49,905 bases of DNA from positions 1-49,905 of the forward strand of contig CAMUMG010000015.1 in the NCBI GenBank assembly GCA_947089905.1, read 5' to 3'. Positions 24,307-33,834 of the stretch are shown here, piece after piece. The stretch is from an uncultured Lachnospiraceae bacterium. Lineage in GTDB: Bacteria; Bacillota; Clostridia; Lachnospirales; Lachnospiraceae. Position 1 is the first letter of the stretch; each line of letters opens with the position of its first letter. A model generated the notes under the pieces. The model was given only the letters and a program-made list of their open reading frames with translations, did no database searches and was not told the DNA's origin. The translations under genes and the position numbers were made by a program.

Positions 24307-24340
24307 AGAGAGGATGGGCATACTGCCGGTGGTATGAGGT
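24307..24340 (+). promoter_or_regulatory. Unusual ribosome-binding region with hairpin between SD and start
   Basis: The only good Shine-Dalgarno (AGAGAGGA, 24307-24314) is 26 bases from ATG 24341, too far for normal use. The spacer folds into a hairpin (24319-24325 with 24330-24336). Leaving it out, the remaining spacing is about 9 bases. Confidence 0.45.
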
Positions 24341-27235
24341 ATGAAAAAAAAGAAAATATGGATCAGCCTTGCGGCAATACTTTTAGTGCTTGTCATTGTT
24401 ATGGTTGTGTCAGGACTTTTTAAGGAAAGCAGCTCTTATGCGTTTCCGGCACAGGCGGTCAGTTATTTTGAAGAAGACTACCAAGCCTATTTAGATGCAC
24501 ATGGATACAACGGAAGTGTTTCTGATGCCCAAATAGCTGTAGATCTGACCAAATATGATACAACAGATGGACTTGTAGCAGAACAGGCAGAACAAGGAGT
24601 TATTACAGGGGATACTGGAAGTATTACATTTTATGTCACAGCAGAGCAAGCAGGATTCTATAATTTAGAAGTTGGTTATATTACCCAGCCAGGTACAACT
24701 TCTGATATTCAAAGAAAACTATATATTAATGGAGAAATACCTTATAGTGGATTAGATCAGCTTGTATTTAAACGGTATTTTCAAGATGAGGAAATAAAAG
24801 AAAAAAACGGAAACGAAATTCGACCAAATTCTAACGAAATCTATAAAGAAACAAAAGTATATTTAGAGGATTATAACCGTAGAAGTGGTGAACCATATCT
24901 GATTTATCTAAAACAAGGCATAAATAGTATTACATTTGAAGTAATTAAAGAACCTATTGAATTCACCAGTCTGATATTCCAAAAAGCACCACAACCAAAG
25001 CCATATATAGAAGTCATAGAAGAATTAAAACAGCAGTATAAAGAATATTCTGGAGATGCTATCGTATTTCAGGCAGAACGTTGTAAAGATGGTGTGACAA
25101 TGGTTGAGAAAAATTCTTCATCCATTAATATTCAAAAAAATTATTCAGATTCTAAATTAGTTCCATATCATCCATATTTAATTAAATATAATACGATTGG
25201 GGCAGACAGTTGGAAACAACCGGGCAATGCGGTTAGTTGGGAAATAACTGTTCCACAAGAAGGGCTTTATGGACTGACCTTTAAGGGAAGACAGAGTGTA
25301 AAAAGGGGAGTAACTGCCTATAGAAGACTTTATATAAATGGGGTTGTACCTTATGCAGAAATGAACGCAGTTGGATTTTCCTATCAGGGAGATATGACAA
25401 ACTATACAATTTCAAATCAAGATGGTGAGCCATATTTATTCTACTTTAAAGAGGGCTCTAATACGATCACCTTAGAGTGTGTGATGGGAGATATGGGAGA
25501 AATCATCAGTGAAGTAGAAAATAGTATGTATAACTTAAATAAAATCTATTTGGAAGTTGTAAAAATTACAGGACAAGCACCAGATCGATTTATTGATTAT
25601 GAAATTTCAAAAAAGATTCCAGAATTTGCAGTTGTAATGCAACAAGAAAGTGAACGCCTTTATTCTATGGTAGATAATCTGGTGAGAATCACTGGTGAAA
25701 AAGGTGAGAATACAACTTTACTTGAAAAGATGGCAATTCAGGCAGAAGGACTTTCTAAAAAGCCTGATACTGTACCAGAAGAAATTTCTCAGTTTAAAGA
25801 TAATATTTCAGCACTTGGTACTTGGCTTGTAAATATTTCGGAGATGCCATTAGAATTAGATAGCTTTATATTAAGTGCAAATAAAGCAAGTCTGCCAAAA
25901 GCTTCTCAAAATATATTACAAAGTGCTTATTATGGGACAATTCGATTTTTTTCCACTTTCTTTGTAGATACAAGTCAGATAAGTGGAGATAATTCTTCTA
26001 ATAAAGGAAATGAAATTAAAGTTTGGATGGTTGCAAATGCAGCAGCGACAGGAACAAGTTCTTCAGGAAGGGAACAAGCACAAATTATTCAAAACCTAAT
26101 CGATGAAGTATTTACGCCAGAGAGTGGGATTTCTGTTAATTTACAGTTGATTCCAGTAGACGTTGTACTACGTGCAGCACTGGCGGGAAATAGTCCAGAT
26201 GTTGTTATTGGATTGAATCAGGCGACTTTGCAAGATTTTGCAATGCGGAATGCCGTTGTAGATCTCAAACAGATGGATGGATTTGAGGAAACAGTAAAAC
26301 GCTTTTATCCGAGTACTATTACAGCAGCTTCCTATTTAGATGGTGTATATGGAATTCCAGAACAAGCAACCTTTATGATGTTGTTTTGCAGAAATGATAT
26401 TTTAGAACAACTTGGAGTTACAGCACCAAAGACATGGGAGGAAGTAAAAGAACTGCTTCCAGTACTCCAAAAAAATAATTATAGCTTTTATCTTCCAACA
26501 ATAAAAAGTGGTGCAAATGTATTCCCTTCGATTTTATTTCAAAACGGCGGAAATCTATATCAGGGAGAAGGAAAAAATTATGGAATTGCCAGTGCACTGA
26601 CCAGTGATATAGCAATGCAGGTATTTAAAGATTATACAGATTTATTTAATAGCTATGGCTTGGAAGTTTCGGTAGACTTCTCAAACCGATTCCGTACCGG
26701 AGAAATTCCGATTGGCATTACAAATTATACTACTTATAATCAATTAGAAATCTTTGCTCCTGAATTAAAAGGTCTTTGGTCGTTCTATGAACTACCAGGA
26801 GTAGAAAAAGAGGATGGAACAATCGATCATACCTATGTAGTAGATACTGTACAAAGTATAATTATGCAGTCTTCCAAAAATAAAGAAGATTCTTGGAGGT
26901 TTATTCAGTGGTGGACAGGAACACAAACGCAGTTAGATTATGCAAATACGATTGAGTCTATTATGGGAACAGCTGCAAGATATTCCACAGCCGATCCAGA
27001 AGTAATGAAACAACTTCCATGGAGTAATAAAGAATTAACAAAATTATTAGCACAGTTTGAAGAAACGATAGGTATTCCGGCTGTACCGGGAAGTTATATG
27101 AACCAGAGAATGGTACAGTACGCATTTGATAAAGTAGTGGCAGAGTTAGCAAACCCAAGAGAAACACTTTATCTAAACGTGAAAGCGATTGATAAAGAGC
27201 TTTTGAAAAAGCGAAAGGAATTTCATTTAGAATAA
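24341..27235 (+). CDS. Large solute-binding protein with N-terminal carbohydrate-binding-like modules
   Basis: 964 residues. An N-terminal membrane anchor or signal (IWISLAAILLVLVIVMVVSG) has no lipobox Cys. Two similar beta-rich modules follow (~45-215 and ~235-410), each with a core of the kind FYNLEVGYITQP / LYGLTFKGRQS and RRLYINGVVPYAEMN, reminiscent of CBM35/CBM6-type sugar-binding folds. A helical linker (~425-560) leads to a family-1 solute-binding domain (~565-960) with IKVWMVANAAATG, AALAGNSPDVVIGLNQATL and DGVYGIPEQATFMMLFCRND. It is about twice the usual length of a binding protein. It probably delivers glycans to the permeases encoded next. Its start has an unusual ribosome region. 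Confidence 0.8.
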   Translation: MKKKKIWISLAAILLVLVIVMVVSGLFKESSSYAFPAQAVSYFEEDYQAYLDAHGYNGSVSDAQIAVDLTKYDTTDGLVAEQAEQGVITGDTGSITFYVTAEQAGFYNLEVGYITQPGTTSDIQRKLYINGEIPYSGLDQLVFKRYFQDEEIKEKNGNEIRPNSNEIYKETKVYLEDYNRRSGEPYLIYLKQGINSITFEVIKEPIEFTSLIFQKAPQPKPYIEVIEELKQQYKEYSGDAIVFQAERCKDGVTMVEKNSSSINIQKNYSDSKLVPYHPYLIKYNTIGADSWKQPGNAVSWEITVPQEGLYGLTFKGRQSVKRGVTAYRRLYINGVVPYAEMNAVGFSYQGDMTNYTISNQDGEPYLFYFKEGSNTITLECVMGDMGEIISEVENSMYNLNKIYLEVVKITGQAPDRFIDYEISKKIPEFAVVMQQESERLYSMVDNLVRITGEKGENTTLLEKMAIQAEGLSKKPDTVPEEISQFKDNISALGTWLVNISEMPLELDSFILSANKASLPKASQNILQSAYYGTIRFFSTFFVDTSQISGDNSSNKGNEIKVWMVANAAATGTSSSGREQAQIIQNLIDEVFTPESGISVNLQLIPVDVVLRAALAGNSPDVVIGLNQATLQDFAMRNAVVDLKQMDGFEETVKRFYPSTITAASYLDGVYGIPEQATFMMLFCRNDILEQLGVTAPKTWEEVKELLPVLQKNNYSFYLPTIKSGANVFPSILFQNGGNLYQGEGKNYGIASALTSDIAMQVFKDYTDLFNSYGLEVSVDFSNRFRTGEIPIGITNYTTYNQLEIFAPELKGLWSFYELPGVEKEDGTIDHTYVVDTVQSIIMQSSKNKEDSWRFIQWWTGTQTQLDYANTIESIMGTAARYSTADPEVMKQLPWSNKELTKLLAQFEETIGIPAVPGSYMNQRMVQYAFDKVVAELANPRETLYLNVKAIDKELLKKRKEFHLE

Positions 27236-27249
27236 GCAGGAGGATTTCC

Positions 27250-28152
27250 ATGAAAAAACAGAAAGAACCATTTGCCATGGTCTGGAAACGCCATAAATAT
27301 AAATATTTAATGATTCTGCCATTCTTCCTTGTATTTACTATATTTACGCTGATTCCGATTTTGGTTTCCGTAGTACTTAGTTTTACTTCGTTTAATATGG
27401 TGGAAGCACCGAGCTTTGAAGGACTCGCCAATTATATTAATCTTATAGTAGAAGATGATATCTTTTTAATTGCAATTAAAAATACCATGTTATTTGCCTT
27501 AGTTACAGGGCCTATCAGTTATATTATGTGTTTTTTATTCGCATGGCTTATCAACGAACTGCCACGAATTCCACGTGCTATTATGACATTGGTATTTTAT
27601 GCACCATCTATTTCCGGAAATGCCTATTTGGTATGGAAATTAATCTTTTCTTCTGATACATATGGCTGGGCAAATGCTTGGCTAGTAAAGTTAGGACTTG
27701 TACAAGAACGGGTTCTTTGGTTTGAAACTGCCAAATATGTCATGCCGATTTTGATTGTTGTACAGCTTTGGTTAAGTCTTGGTGTCAGTTTCTTATCCTT
27801 TATTGCAGGACTTCAAAATGTAGATAAGTCCCTTTATGAGGCTGCAAGTGTAGAGGGAATCCGTAACCGCTGGCAGGAACTTTGGTATATTACACTGCCT
27901 TCTATGAAGCCACAGCTTATGTTTGGTGCAGTAATGCAGATTACGAATTCGCTTTCTGTATCTCAGATTTCGATTGATTTAGTAGGCTTTCCATCTATTG
28001 ATTATGCAGGTCATACAATTTTAACGCATCTGCACGACTTTGGAAATCTTAGATATGAACTTGGCTATGCTTGTACAATAGCAGTAGTACTATTCTTTAT
28101 TATGGTATTGTGTAACATTTTAGTACAGAAGTTATTGCGAAAACTAGGTTAG
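27250..28152 (+). CDS. Carbohydrate ABC transporter permease, MalF/UgpA type (pair 1)
   Basis: 300 residues with a CAGGAGGAT ribosome site, 14 bases after the previous stop. Six membrane segments (~22-42, 80-105, 112-132, 160-185, 220-240, 270-293). The inner-membrane EAA loop is YEAASVEGIRNRWQELWYIT (~196-215), which docks the ATPase. It pairs with the next gene to make one transport channel. The EAA loop has EGI where many have DGA, a minor change. Confidence 0.92.
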   Translation: MKKQKEPFAMVWKRHKYKYLMILPFFLVFTIFTLIPILVSVVLSFTSFNMVEAPSFEGLANYINLIVEDDIFLIAIKNTMLFALVTGPISYIMCFLFAWLINELPRIPRAIMTLVFYAPSISGNAYLVWKLIFSSDTYGWANAWLVKLGLVQERVLWFETAKYVMPILIVVQLWLSLGVSFLSFIAGLQNVDKSLYEAASVEGIRNRWQELWYITLPSMKPQLMFGAVMQITNSLSVSQISIDLVGFPSIDYAGHTILTHLHDFGNLRYELGYACTIAVVLFFIMVLCNILVQKLLRKLG

Positions 28153-28165
28153 AGGAGGTGTAAAA

Positions 28166-29056
28166 ATGGTACGTTTTTACCGGTTTATTGTTCATAAACT
28201 AAGAGCGAGAAAGTTAAAACGGAGAAACCGAAGCCTTGGCGGAGATATCGGTCTTACAATTTTACTTGGTTTATTTGGTCTATTTAGTTTGTTTCCTCTG
28301 GTTTATACTGTTGTCAGTGCATTTAAACCCCTCAGTGAAATTTTTATCTTCCCGCCAAAACTGACAGTTGATAATCCGACACTGAACAATTTCTTTGACC
28401 TAGGAACAATTATTGAGGGATTTGATATTCCTCTTAGCAGATATATTTTTAATACCTTAATTATTACAGGACTTGGAACATTTGGAACAGTATTGCTTGG
28501 ATCTATGGCGGCATTTCCATTGGCAAAATATCAGTTTCCCGGTTCAAAAGTAATGAGTAATGCCATTGTTTATGCTTTGATGTTTAACTCTACAGTAACA
28601 GCAATTCCGAACTATTTGATTATGAGCAGTCTTGGTTTGATTGATACATATTGGGCAGTTATTTTTCCGGCAGTTGGTTCAACACTAGGGCTTTATTTGA
28701 TGAAGAACTTTATGGTACAAATTCCAGATGCAATGCTAGAGGCTGCAAAAATAGACGGAGCAGGTGAGTTTAAGATCTATTGGAGAGTAGTGATGCCATT
28801 ATGTAAGCCAGCATGGATTACTTTAGTTATTTTATCCTTCCAACAGATGTGGGGAACAACAGGCGGTGTATTTATCTATTCAGAAGAATTAAAACCAGTC
28901 AGCTATGTACTTTCACAGCTAGTTAGTGGTGGTATTGCAAGAACAGGTGTATCATCAGCAATTTCTTTGATCATGCTTATTGTACCAGTTTTTGTATTTG
29001 TTATTTCCCAAAGTAATGTCTTAGAAACAATGGCAACTTCCGGTGTGAAGGGTTAG
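28166..29056 (+). CDS. Carbohydrate ABC transporter permease, MalG/UgpE type (pair 1)
   Basis: 296 residues with an AGAGGAGGTG ribosome site. The EAA loop is LEAAKIDGAGEFKIYWRVVM (~191-210), with a typical MalG N-terminal VVSAFKPLSEIF. It lacks the usual long family C-terminus but is otherwise complete. It forms a heterodimer with the MalF-type protein upstream. No ATPase gene lies in the locus, so a shared MsiK-type ATPase from elsewhere must energise it. Confidence 0.92.
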   Translation: MVRFYRFIVHKLRARKLKRRNRSLGGDIGLTILLGLFGLFSLFPLVYTVVSAFKPLSEIFIFPPKLTVDNPTLNNFFDLGTIIEGFDIPLSRYIFNTLIITGLGTFGTVLLGSMAAFPLAKYQFPGSKVMSNAIVYALMFNSTVTAIPNYLIMSSLGLIDTYWAVIFPAVGSTLGLYLMKNFMVQIPDAMLEAAKIDGAGEFKIYWRVVMPLCKPAWITLVILSFQQMWGTTGGVFIYSEELKPVSYVLSQLVSGGIARTGVSSAISLIMLIVPVFVFVISQSNVLETMATSGVKG

Positions 29057-29065
29057 GAGGCAGAT

Positions 29066-30541
29066 ATGAAGATAAAATCGACAATATTGATCTTAATAAT
29101 CCTTGTACTTGCTATAGAACCGGCAGTGATTTTGGCTTCGGATGGAAAAAGTTATATCTATGACGGATATATTTATGATTACTGGGGAGATGCACTAGAA
29201 AGTCCAGCAGCTTTTCAACTAGAATGTGTCATTGATGAAAATAGCTTTGGTGGTATGAAGGTACAGGGAATTAATGATGTATGTACCAGCAAAGATGGAC
29301 GTATTTTTTTAGTAGATACCCTAGAATCCAGAATTCATGTTATGAATGAAGATGGCGAAATGTTAAAGTCGATCAAAGTGATTCGAGATGAGAACAATAA
29401 AATTGTATTAGATCCGATTACTGGAAGTCAGCTTGTATTAACTCAGCCACAGGGAGTATTTGTTCATGAAAAACAGCATGAACTCTATATAGCAGATACA
29501 GGAGCAAACAGAGTAATTGTATTAAATTCAGATACCTATGTACACAAACGTACGATTGAAAAACCAGAAAATATGAGTGGGGTTTCGGAGTTTAAACCTT
29601 CCAAAATCGCAGTAGATACTTCAGATCGTATTTATATTGTAGTACAGTCCAGTTACGAAGGAATCATTGAATTAAATGAAGATGGTACATTTTCAAGATA
29701 TTTTGGAGTGAATTCTCCGACTGTCAATTTAATTGATTACTTTTGGAAGTCCATTGCAAGTGATGAACAAAAGGAAAAAATGAAAAAGAATTTTGCACCG
29801 GCATTTAATAATGTAGCACTTGACGGAGAGGGATTTATTTTTGCTGTTACCTATGACAGTGCTTCTCAGGATTCTGTCTTTCGTTTAAATTCTCAAGGAA
29901 AAAATGTACTGCGTGAAATGGGAAATACCTTTGTCATCGGAGATATATGGTCTATGGGAAAAAATGAAAACAGCCAGTTTGTAGATGTTGCGGTAACAGA
30001 TTATGGAACATATGCAGTGGTTGACAGACTAAAGGGAAGGATCTTTTTATATAACTTTGATGGTGAATTATTAAATGTTTTTGGAAGCATTGGAAAACTG
30101 AAAGGAGAATTTCAGATTCCTTCAGCAATTACATGGTTAAATGATAAGTTGGTTGTTTCTGATAGTACCTTAAAATGTGCCTATATTTTAGCACCAACTC
30201 AGTTTGGAGAAGCGATTCTTCGTGCCAATGAGTATTATTATTATGGAAAGTGGGACGAGGCTTTAGGCTGGTTTGAAAAGGCAGTTGAGTTAAATGCAAA
30301 TTATGAGATTGGATATACTGGAATCGGCAAGAACTATTTAATGAAAGATGACTATAAAAAGGCAATGTATTATTTTAAGTTAGGTAATGCAAAAACGTAT
30401 TATTCTCAGGCATATAATGGTAGGCGTGCAGAGGTATTAAAAGAAAATTTCTGGATTATTGCAGTTTTGTTCGTTATTTTAATAGGATTGATTGTCGGAT
30501 CAGAGATTCGATATTTTAAAAAGAAAGGAGGAAATACATAA
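29066..30541 (+). CDS. Secreted NHL beta-propeller and TPR protein with C-terminal membrane anchor
   Basis: 491 residues. A signal peptide (TILILIILVLAIEPAVILAS) is followed by an NHL-type propeller (~45-375) with repeats such as DVCTSKDGRIFLVDTLESRI and GVFVHEKQHELYIADTGANR. Then come two TPR-like units (~385-450, YYYYGKWDEALGWFEKAVEL and YLMKDDYKKAMYYFKLGNA) and a membrane helix (~463-483) with a basic tail. Most of it would face outside. It overlaps the next start (TAATG). It may be a scaffold or sensor for the importer; it is not part of classical ABC systems. Confidence 0.8.
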   Translation: MKIKSTILILIILVLAIEPAVILASDGKSYIYDGYIYDYWGDALESPAAFQLECVIDENSFGGMKVQGINDVCTSKDGRIFLVDTLESRIHVMNEDGEMLKSIKVIRDENNKIVLDPITGSQLVLTQPQGVFVHEKQHELYIADTGANRVIVLNSDTYVHKRTIEKPENMSGVSEFKPSKIAVDTSDRIYIVVQSSYEGIIELNEDGTFSRYFGVNSPTVNLIDYFWKSIASDEQKEKMKKNFAPAFNNVALDGEGFIFAVTYDSASQDSVFRLNSQGKNVLREMGNTFVIGDIWSMGKNENSQFVDVAVTDYGTYAVVDRLKGRIFLYNFDGELLNVFGSIGKLKGEFQIPSAITWLNDKLVVSDSTLKCAYILAPTQFGEAILRANEYYYYGKWDEALGWFEKAVELNANYEIGYTGIGKNYLMKDDYKKAMYYFKLGNAKTYYSQAYNGRRAEVLKENFWIIAVLFVILIGLIVGSEIRYFKKKGGNT

Positions 30542-31173
30542 TGGGAGCAGTATCGAAAAAGGAAAAGCTCTATTATTTAAAACGAGCATTATTTCATCCA
30601 TTTGATGGATTTTATGAAATTCGTTTTCGAAATAAAGGAAGTGTCGGAATTGCTGCAATTTTATTGGTGCTGTATGGAATCCTTCAATGTATTTCCTATC
30701 AGTATACAGGTTTTATTGTAAACGAAAAGCCACTTCATGAGATGGATAGTATTTCTATTTTTATCTCTTCTATTACTATTCTTTTACTACTTGTTGTAAG
30801 TAATTGGACAGTGACAACTTTATTTAATGGAAAAGGAAAACTAAAGGATATCTTTATTGTAGTATGTTATTCTCTGATTCCTTTAATAGTAGTAGAAAGT
30901 GTTTATACGTTTGCAAGCAATTTTATTATTGAGGAAGAGGCAATGATTTTATCGGCAATTCGGTGGTTAGGAATTGCATGGATGGTATTTCTAATTTTAG
31001 GAGGTCTTTGCGTAATTCATGAATATTCCTTTGGATTAAACTTAGTCACTCTTGTGATTACTGCCGTTGCTGCTGTGATTTTAGTATTTTTAGGCGTGTT
31101 GTTCTTTACTTTGATGGAACGTATGATTTCCTTCTTTAGTTCTGTGCTACAAGAATTTATGCGAAGAATGTAA
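30541..31173 (+). CDS. Yip1-family membrane protein
   Basis: 210 residues, five membrane helices and a short basic N-terminal tail (YYLKRALFHPFDGFYEIRFR), the pattern of the Yip1 family (PF04893). The role of bacterial members is unknown. One-base overlap with the NHL/TPR gene means coupled translation, and the DUF5696-like gene follows closely. Yip1, NHL/TPR and DUF5696-type genes recur together with sugar permeases in Firmicutes, so they likely form one accessory membrane unit. That recurrence is from memory. Confidence 0.75.
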   Translation: MGAVSKKEKLYYLKRALFHPFDGFYEIRFRNKGSVGIAAILLVLYGILQCISYQYTGFIVNEKPLHEMDSISIFISSITILLLLVVSNWTVTTLFNGKGKLKDIFIVVCYSLIPLIVVESVYTFASNFIIEEEAMILSAIRWLGIAWMVFLILGGLCVIHEYSFGLNLVTLVITAVAAVILVFLGVLFFTLMERMISFFSSVLQEFMRRM

Positions 31174-31202
31174 GAGTGTCAAGAACACAGATAGGAGCGG
31201 AT

Positions 31203-33824
31203 ATGAAGAAATTTACCTGGTATAAAAAATTAGCGACATTCTACCGGACACATACGTTTCTAAAGCTGTTAGGGACTGTTGCGGTGGTTGTGGCACTTCT
31301 ACTTCTGATTTGGTATATTCCAGTAGCAGGAGTAAAGAAGAGTAAACTTCCTACTATACAGCAAACGGATGCAGAATTGTCAGGAGAAGAAATTAGTAAA
31401 GATGCAGGAGAGGTTTTAGTAGCAGAAACGGATGAGAAAGCACTTTATATTGATACTAAAACAATGAATCTTCGAGTAGTAGATAAAAAGACAAAAAAGG
31501 AATGGAATTCTTTGTACTTAAAGTCCTCCCAGTCTACAGAGCAATCCCTTTTAACTCTAATTGCTCTTGGAGAAGACAATAACTTATACGAATATAATTC
31601 TTTTGAGTATTGTACTTTATTAGGAACTTATCAAATAAATCGAATTACAAATGGAGTTCGGATTGTGATGCAGTTTGGAGAGGGAGAATCCACAAGTTTT
31701 TACGAGTATTTTCCATCCAAAATGCCAATAGAACGATTTGAGGGATTCTTTTTAGATGGAGCAGATCGTCTTGTAGAAGAGGGAACACTTACAAAAGAAA
31801 CAGCAGAAAAATATAAACAGACGATTCAATTAATTTATCGGAAAAATCAGGCAGAAAATAGTTACGCAGTAGCAAATAATGCTACACCTCCTACCAGTGC
31901 AACCAAGCAGTTAATTGAATTTGCAAAACTACTTGGATATACGACAGAAATGTTAGTGGAAGATAGTGAAGCATTTGGACTGAGTGTAACATTTCGAGAA
32001 CCTGCTTCCTTTGAGTTAGAATTAGAAGCAGTATTAGATGGAAAAGATTTTCTTGTTCGAATACCTACTGATCGGATGAGTACAGGAAATTCGTTTTATA
32101 CCATTCAAAACATTCGAGTTCTTCCAAACTTTGGTGCAACAGCTTCAACAGATATAGAAGATGGATATATTTTAGTACCAGATGGTGCAGGAGCACTGTT
32201 TAAATTTAATTCTTATAGTTCAACTGTGCCAGATTATATTCGCCCAGTTTATGATAATGATTATTACAGTGATTATTATTTTATGCCAGAGTATGGAGAA
32301 GAACTGCGTATGCCAATCTATGGTATGACTTATGGAATGGACGAATCTGCGACTCATGGATTTTTGGCAATTATCGAAGATGGAGCAGAAACATCCTATA
32401 TCAATGTAAAATTGGCAGGAGTAGGAAATGAGAGCGGTTCACTTTATAATAAGGTATATGCTTCTTTTGATACAGTACAATATAGTAGAGTAAAAGTTTA
32501 TGGTCCTTACAGTGAAGAAAGTGCAACTTATCTTACGAAAACCGATCCAATTAGTATGAATTATACGATACGCTATCAACTTTTCCCAGAACAGGTGGAT
32601 TATTTTGATATGGCAGTATCTTACCGTAATTATTTAACAGATCTTTGGGGAAAACAAGAACTGATCTATCCAGATAAACAAGGGCTATATTTTGATTTTA
32701 TTGGTACATTATCTTTAACAAAACGCTTTTTAGGAATTCCTTATGATTCAGAATATTCTATGACAACCTATCAAGAACTTTCTGAAATTTTACAGACAGA
32801 AGCAGAGAAAAATTTGATTTTAGAGTATTCAGGATTTTTTAATGGAGGACTTGCAAATGAACTGTATAGACATACCGATTTAACAAGTGCAAATGGAAAG
32901 AAAAAAGATTTAAAGGCACTTAGGGAGCTGGCAGAACAACAGAATACACCACTTTATTTTGAAGCTTCGATTTCTACAGTATATGAAGAAGGAAATGGTT
33001 TTTATGCTTCTTCCCATGCAGTTCATAATTATTCTGACAGTCCAGCACAGATATATCGCTATTTTTCACCGCTTGGTATTATGGACGGATATGCTTATGA
33101 CTATACAAAATATTATTACTTACTTTCTCCATACTATTTGCCTGGAATTGCAAATAACTTTTTAAAGGATTCAAAAGATTATGAAAAAATCTCTATTCCA
33201 GATTTAGCACAGTATGTCTATTCTGATTATAAATATAATCGAGGAGTAACGCCGGCACAGGCTTTTGATGTAGTAGATCAGACATTAGATAAGATGGCAC
33301 AGCAAAAAGAGCTTTCTCTTACAAATCCAAATATGGAATCTGTCAAATATGCAAAAGTGGCAACAGATATTTCAAGAGAGAGCAGTGATTATAAGACATT
33401 TGATACAACAATACCATTTCGCCAACTTGTATTAAATGGACTTACTATTGAAACAACCGAAAATGTAAATATGTCAACCAAAAGTCCGGACTATTATGTT
33501 TTACAGGCAGTGGAGTTAGCAATGTATCCAAAATTTACATTGACTGCAAAGAATGTAGATGTATTAAAGAATGGGGCATATTCCTACTTGTACTCTACAG
33601 AGTATTCAAAATTAAAACAGACAATTGATCAGGTATATCAGAAAGTGGCAGAAGCATTTACACAGATTGGTTCATCAAAGATTGTAGATCACTATCGTTT
33701 GGCAGATCAGGTTTTTTGTACAGAATATGAAAGTGGAGTATCTGTAATAACAAATTATAATCTAAAAGATGTTACGGTAAATGGTCAGACCTTAGAGGCA
33801 CTTTCCTACCGTTTAGAGAAGTGA
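31203..33824 (+). CDS. DUF5696-like membrane-anchored extracellular protein
   Basis: The start is ATG 31203 behind AGGAG; an upstream GTG frame (31176) lacks a ribosome site. 873 residues: one N-terminal membrane helix (~28-48, LGTVAVVVALLLLIWYIPVA), then an outside part. Residues ~75-180 are beta-rich (YIDTKTMNLRVVDKKTKKEW). The middle (~280-500) holds GYILVPDGAGALFKFNSYSS and a YYSDYYFMPEYGEELRMPIY segment. The C-terminal half looks like a TIM-barrel or glycosidase-like domain (~500-800). Proteins of this shape carry DUF5696. No catalytic residue can be assigned. Its fixed place between the transporter pairs suggests a glycan-binding or -processing role. Confidence 0.7.
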   Translation: MKKFTWYKKLATFYRTHTFLKLLGTVAVVVALLLLIWYIPVAGVKKSKLPTIQQTDAELSGEEISKDAGEVLVAETDEKALYIDTKTMNLRVVDKKTKKEWNSLYLKSSQSTEQSLLTLIALGEDNNLYEYNSFEYCTLLGTYQINRITNGVRIVMQFGEGESTSFYEYFPSKMPIERFEGFFLDGADRLVEEGTLTKETAEKYKQTIQLIYRKNQAENSYAVANNATPPTSATKQLIEFAKLLGYTTEMLVEDSEAFGLSVTFREPASFELELEAVLDGKDFLVRIPTDRMSTGNSFYTIQNIRVLPNFGATASTDIEDGYILVPDGAGALFKFNSYSSTVPDYIRPVYDNDYYSDYYFMPEYGEELRMPIYGMTYGMDESATHGFLAIIEDGAETSYINVKLAGVGNESGSLYNKVYASFDTVQYSRVKVYGPYSEESATYLTKTDPISMNYTIRYQLFPEQVDYFDMAVSYRNYLTDLWGKQELIYPDKQGLYFDFIGTLSLTKRFLGIPYDSEYSMTTYQELSEILQTEAEKNLILEYSGFFNGGLANELYRHTDLTSANGKKKDLKALRELAEQQNTPLYFEASISTVYEEGNGFYASSHAVHNYSDSPAQIYRYFSPLGIMDGYAYDYTKYYYLLSPYYLPGIANNFLKDSKDYEKISIPDLAQYVYSDYKYNRGVTPAQAFDVVDQTLDKMAQQKELSLTNPNMESVKYAKVATDISRESSDYKTFDTTIPFRQLVLNGLTIETTENVNMSTKSPDYYVLQAVELAMYPKFTLTAKNVDVLKNGAYSYLYSTEYSKLKQTIDQVYQKVAEAFTQIGSSKIVDHYRLADQVFCTEYESGVSVITNYNLKDVTVNGQTLEALSYRLEK

Positions 33825-33834
33825 GGTGATGGAT

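Noticed and set aside
24314..24337. Seven-codon upstream frame MGILPVV before the large binding protein.
   Set aside because: The ribosome site touches its ATG, so translation is unlikely; the hairpin reading of this region fits better.
26961..27431. 156-codon minus-strand frame with hydrophobic content.
   Set aside because: It lies antisense to the large binding-protein and permease genes, has no ribosome site, and mirrors their codon pattern.
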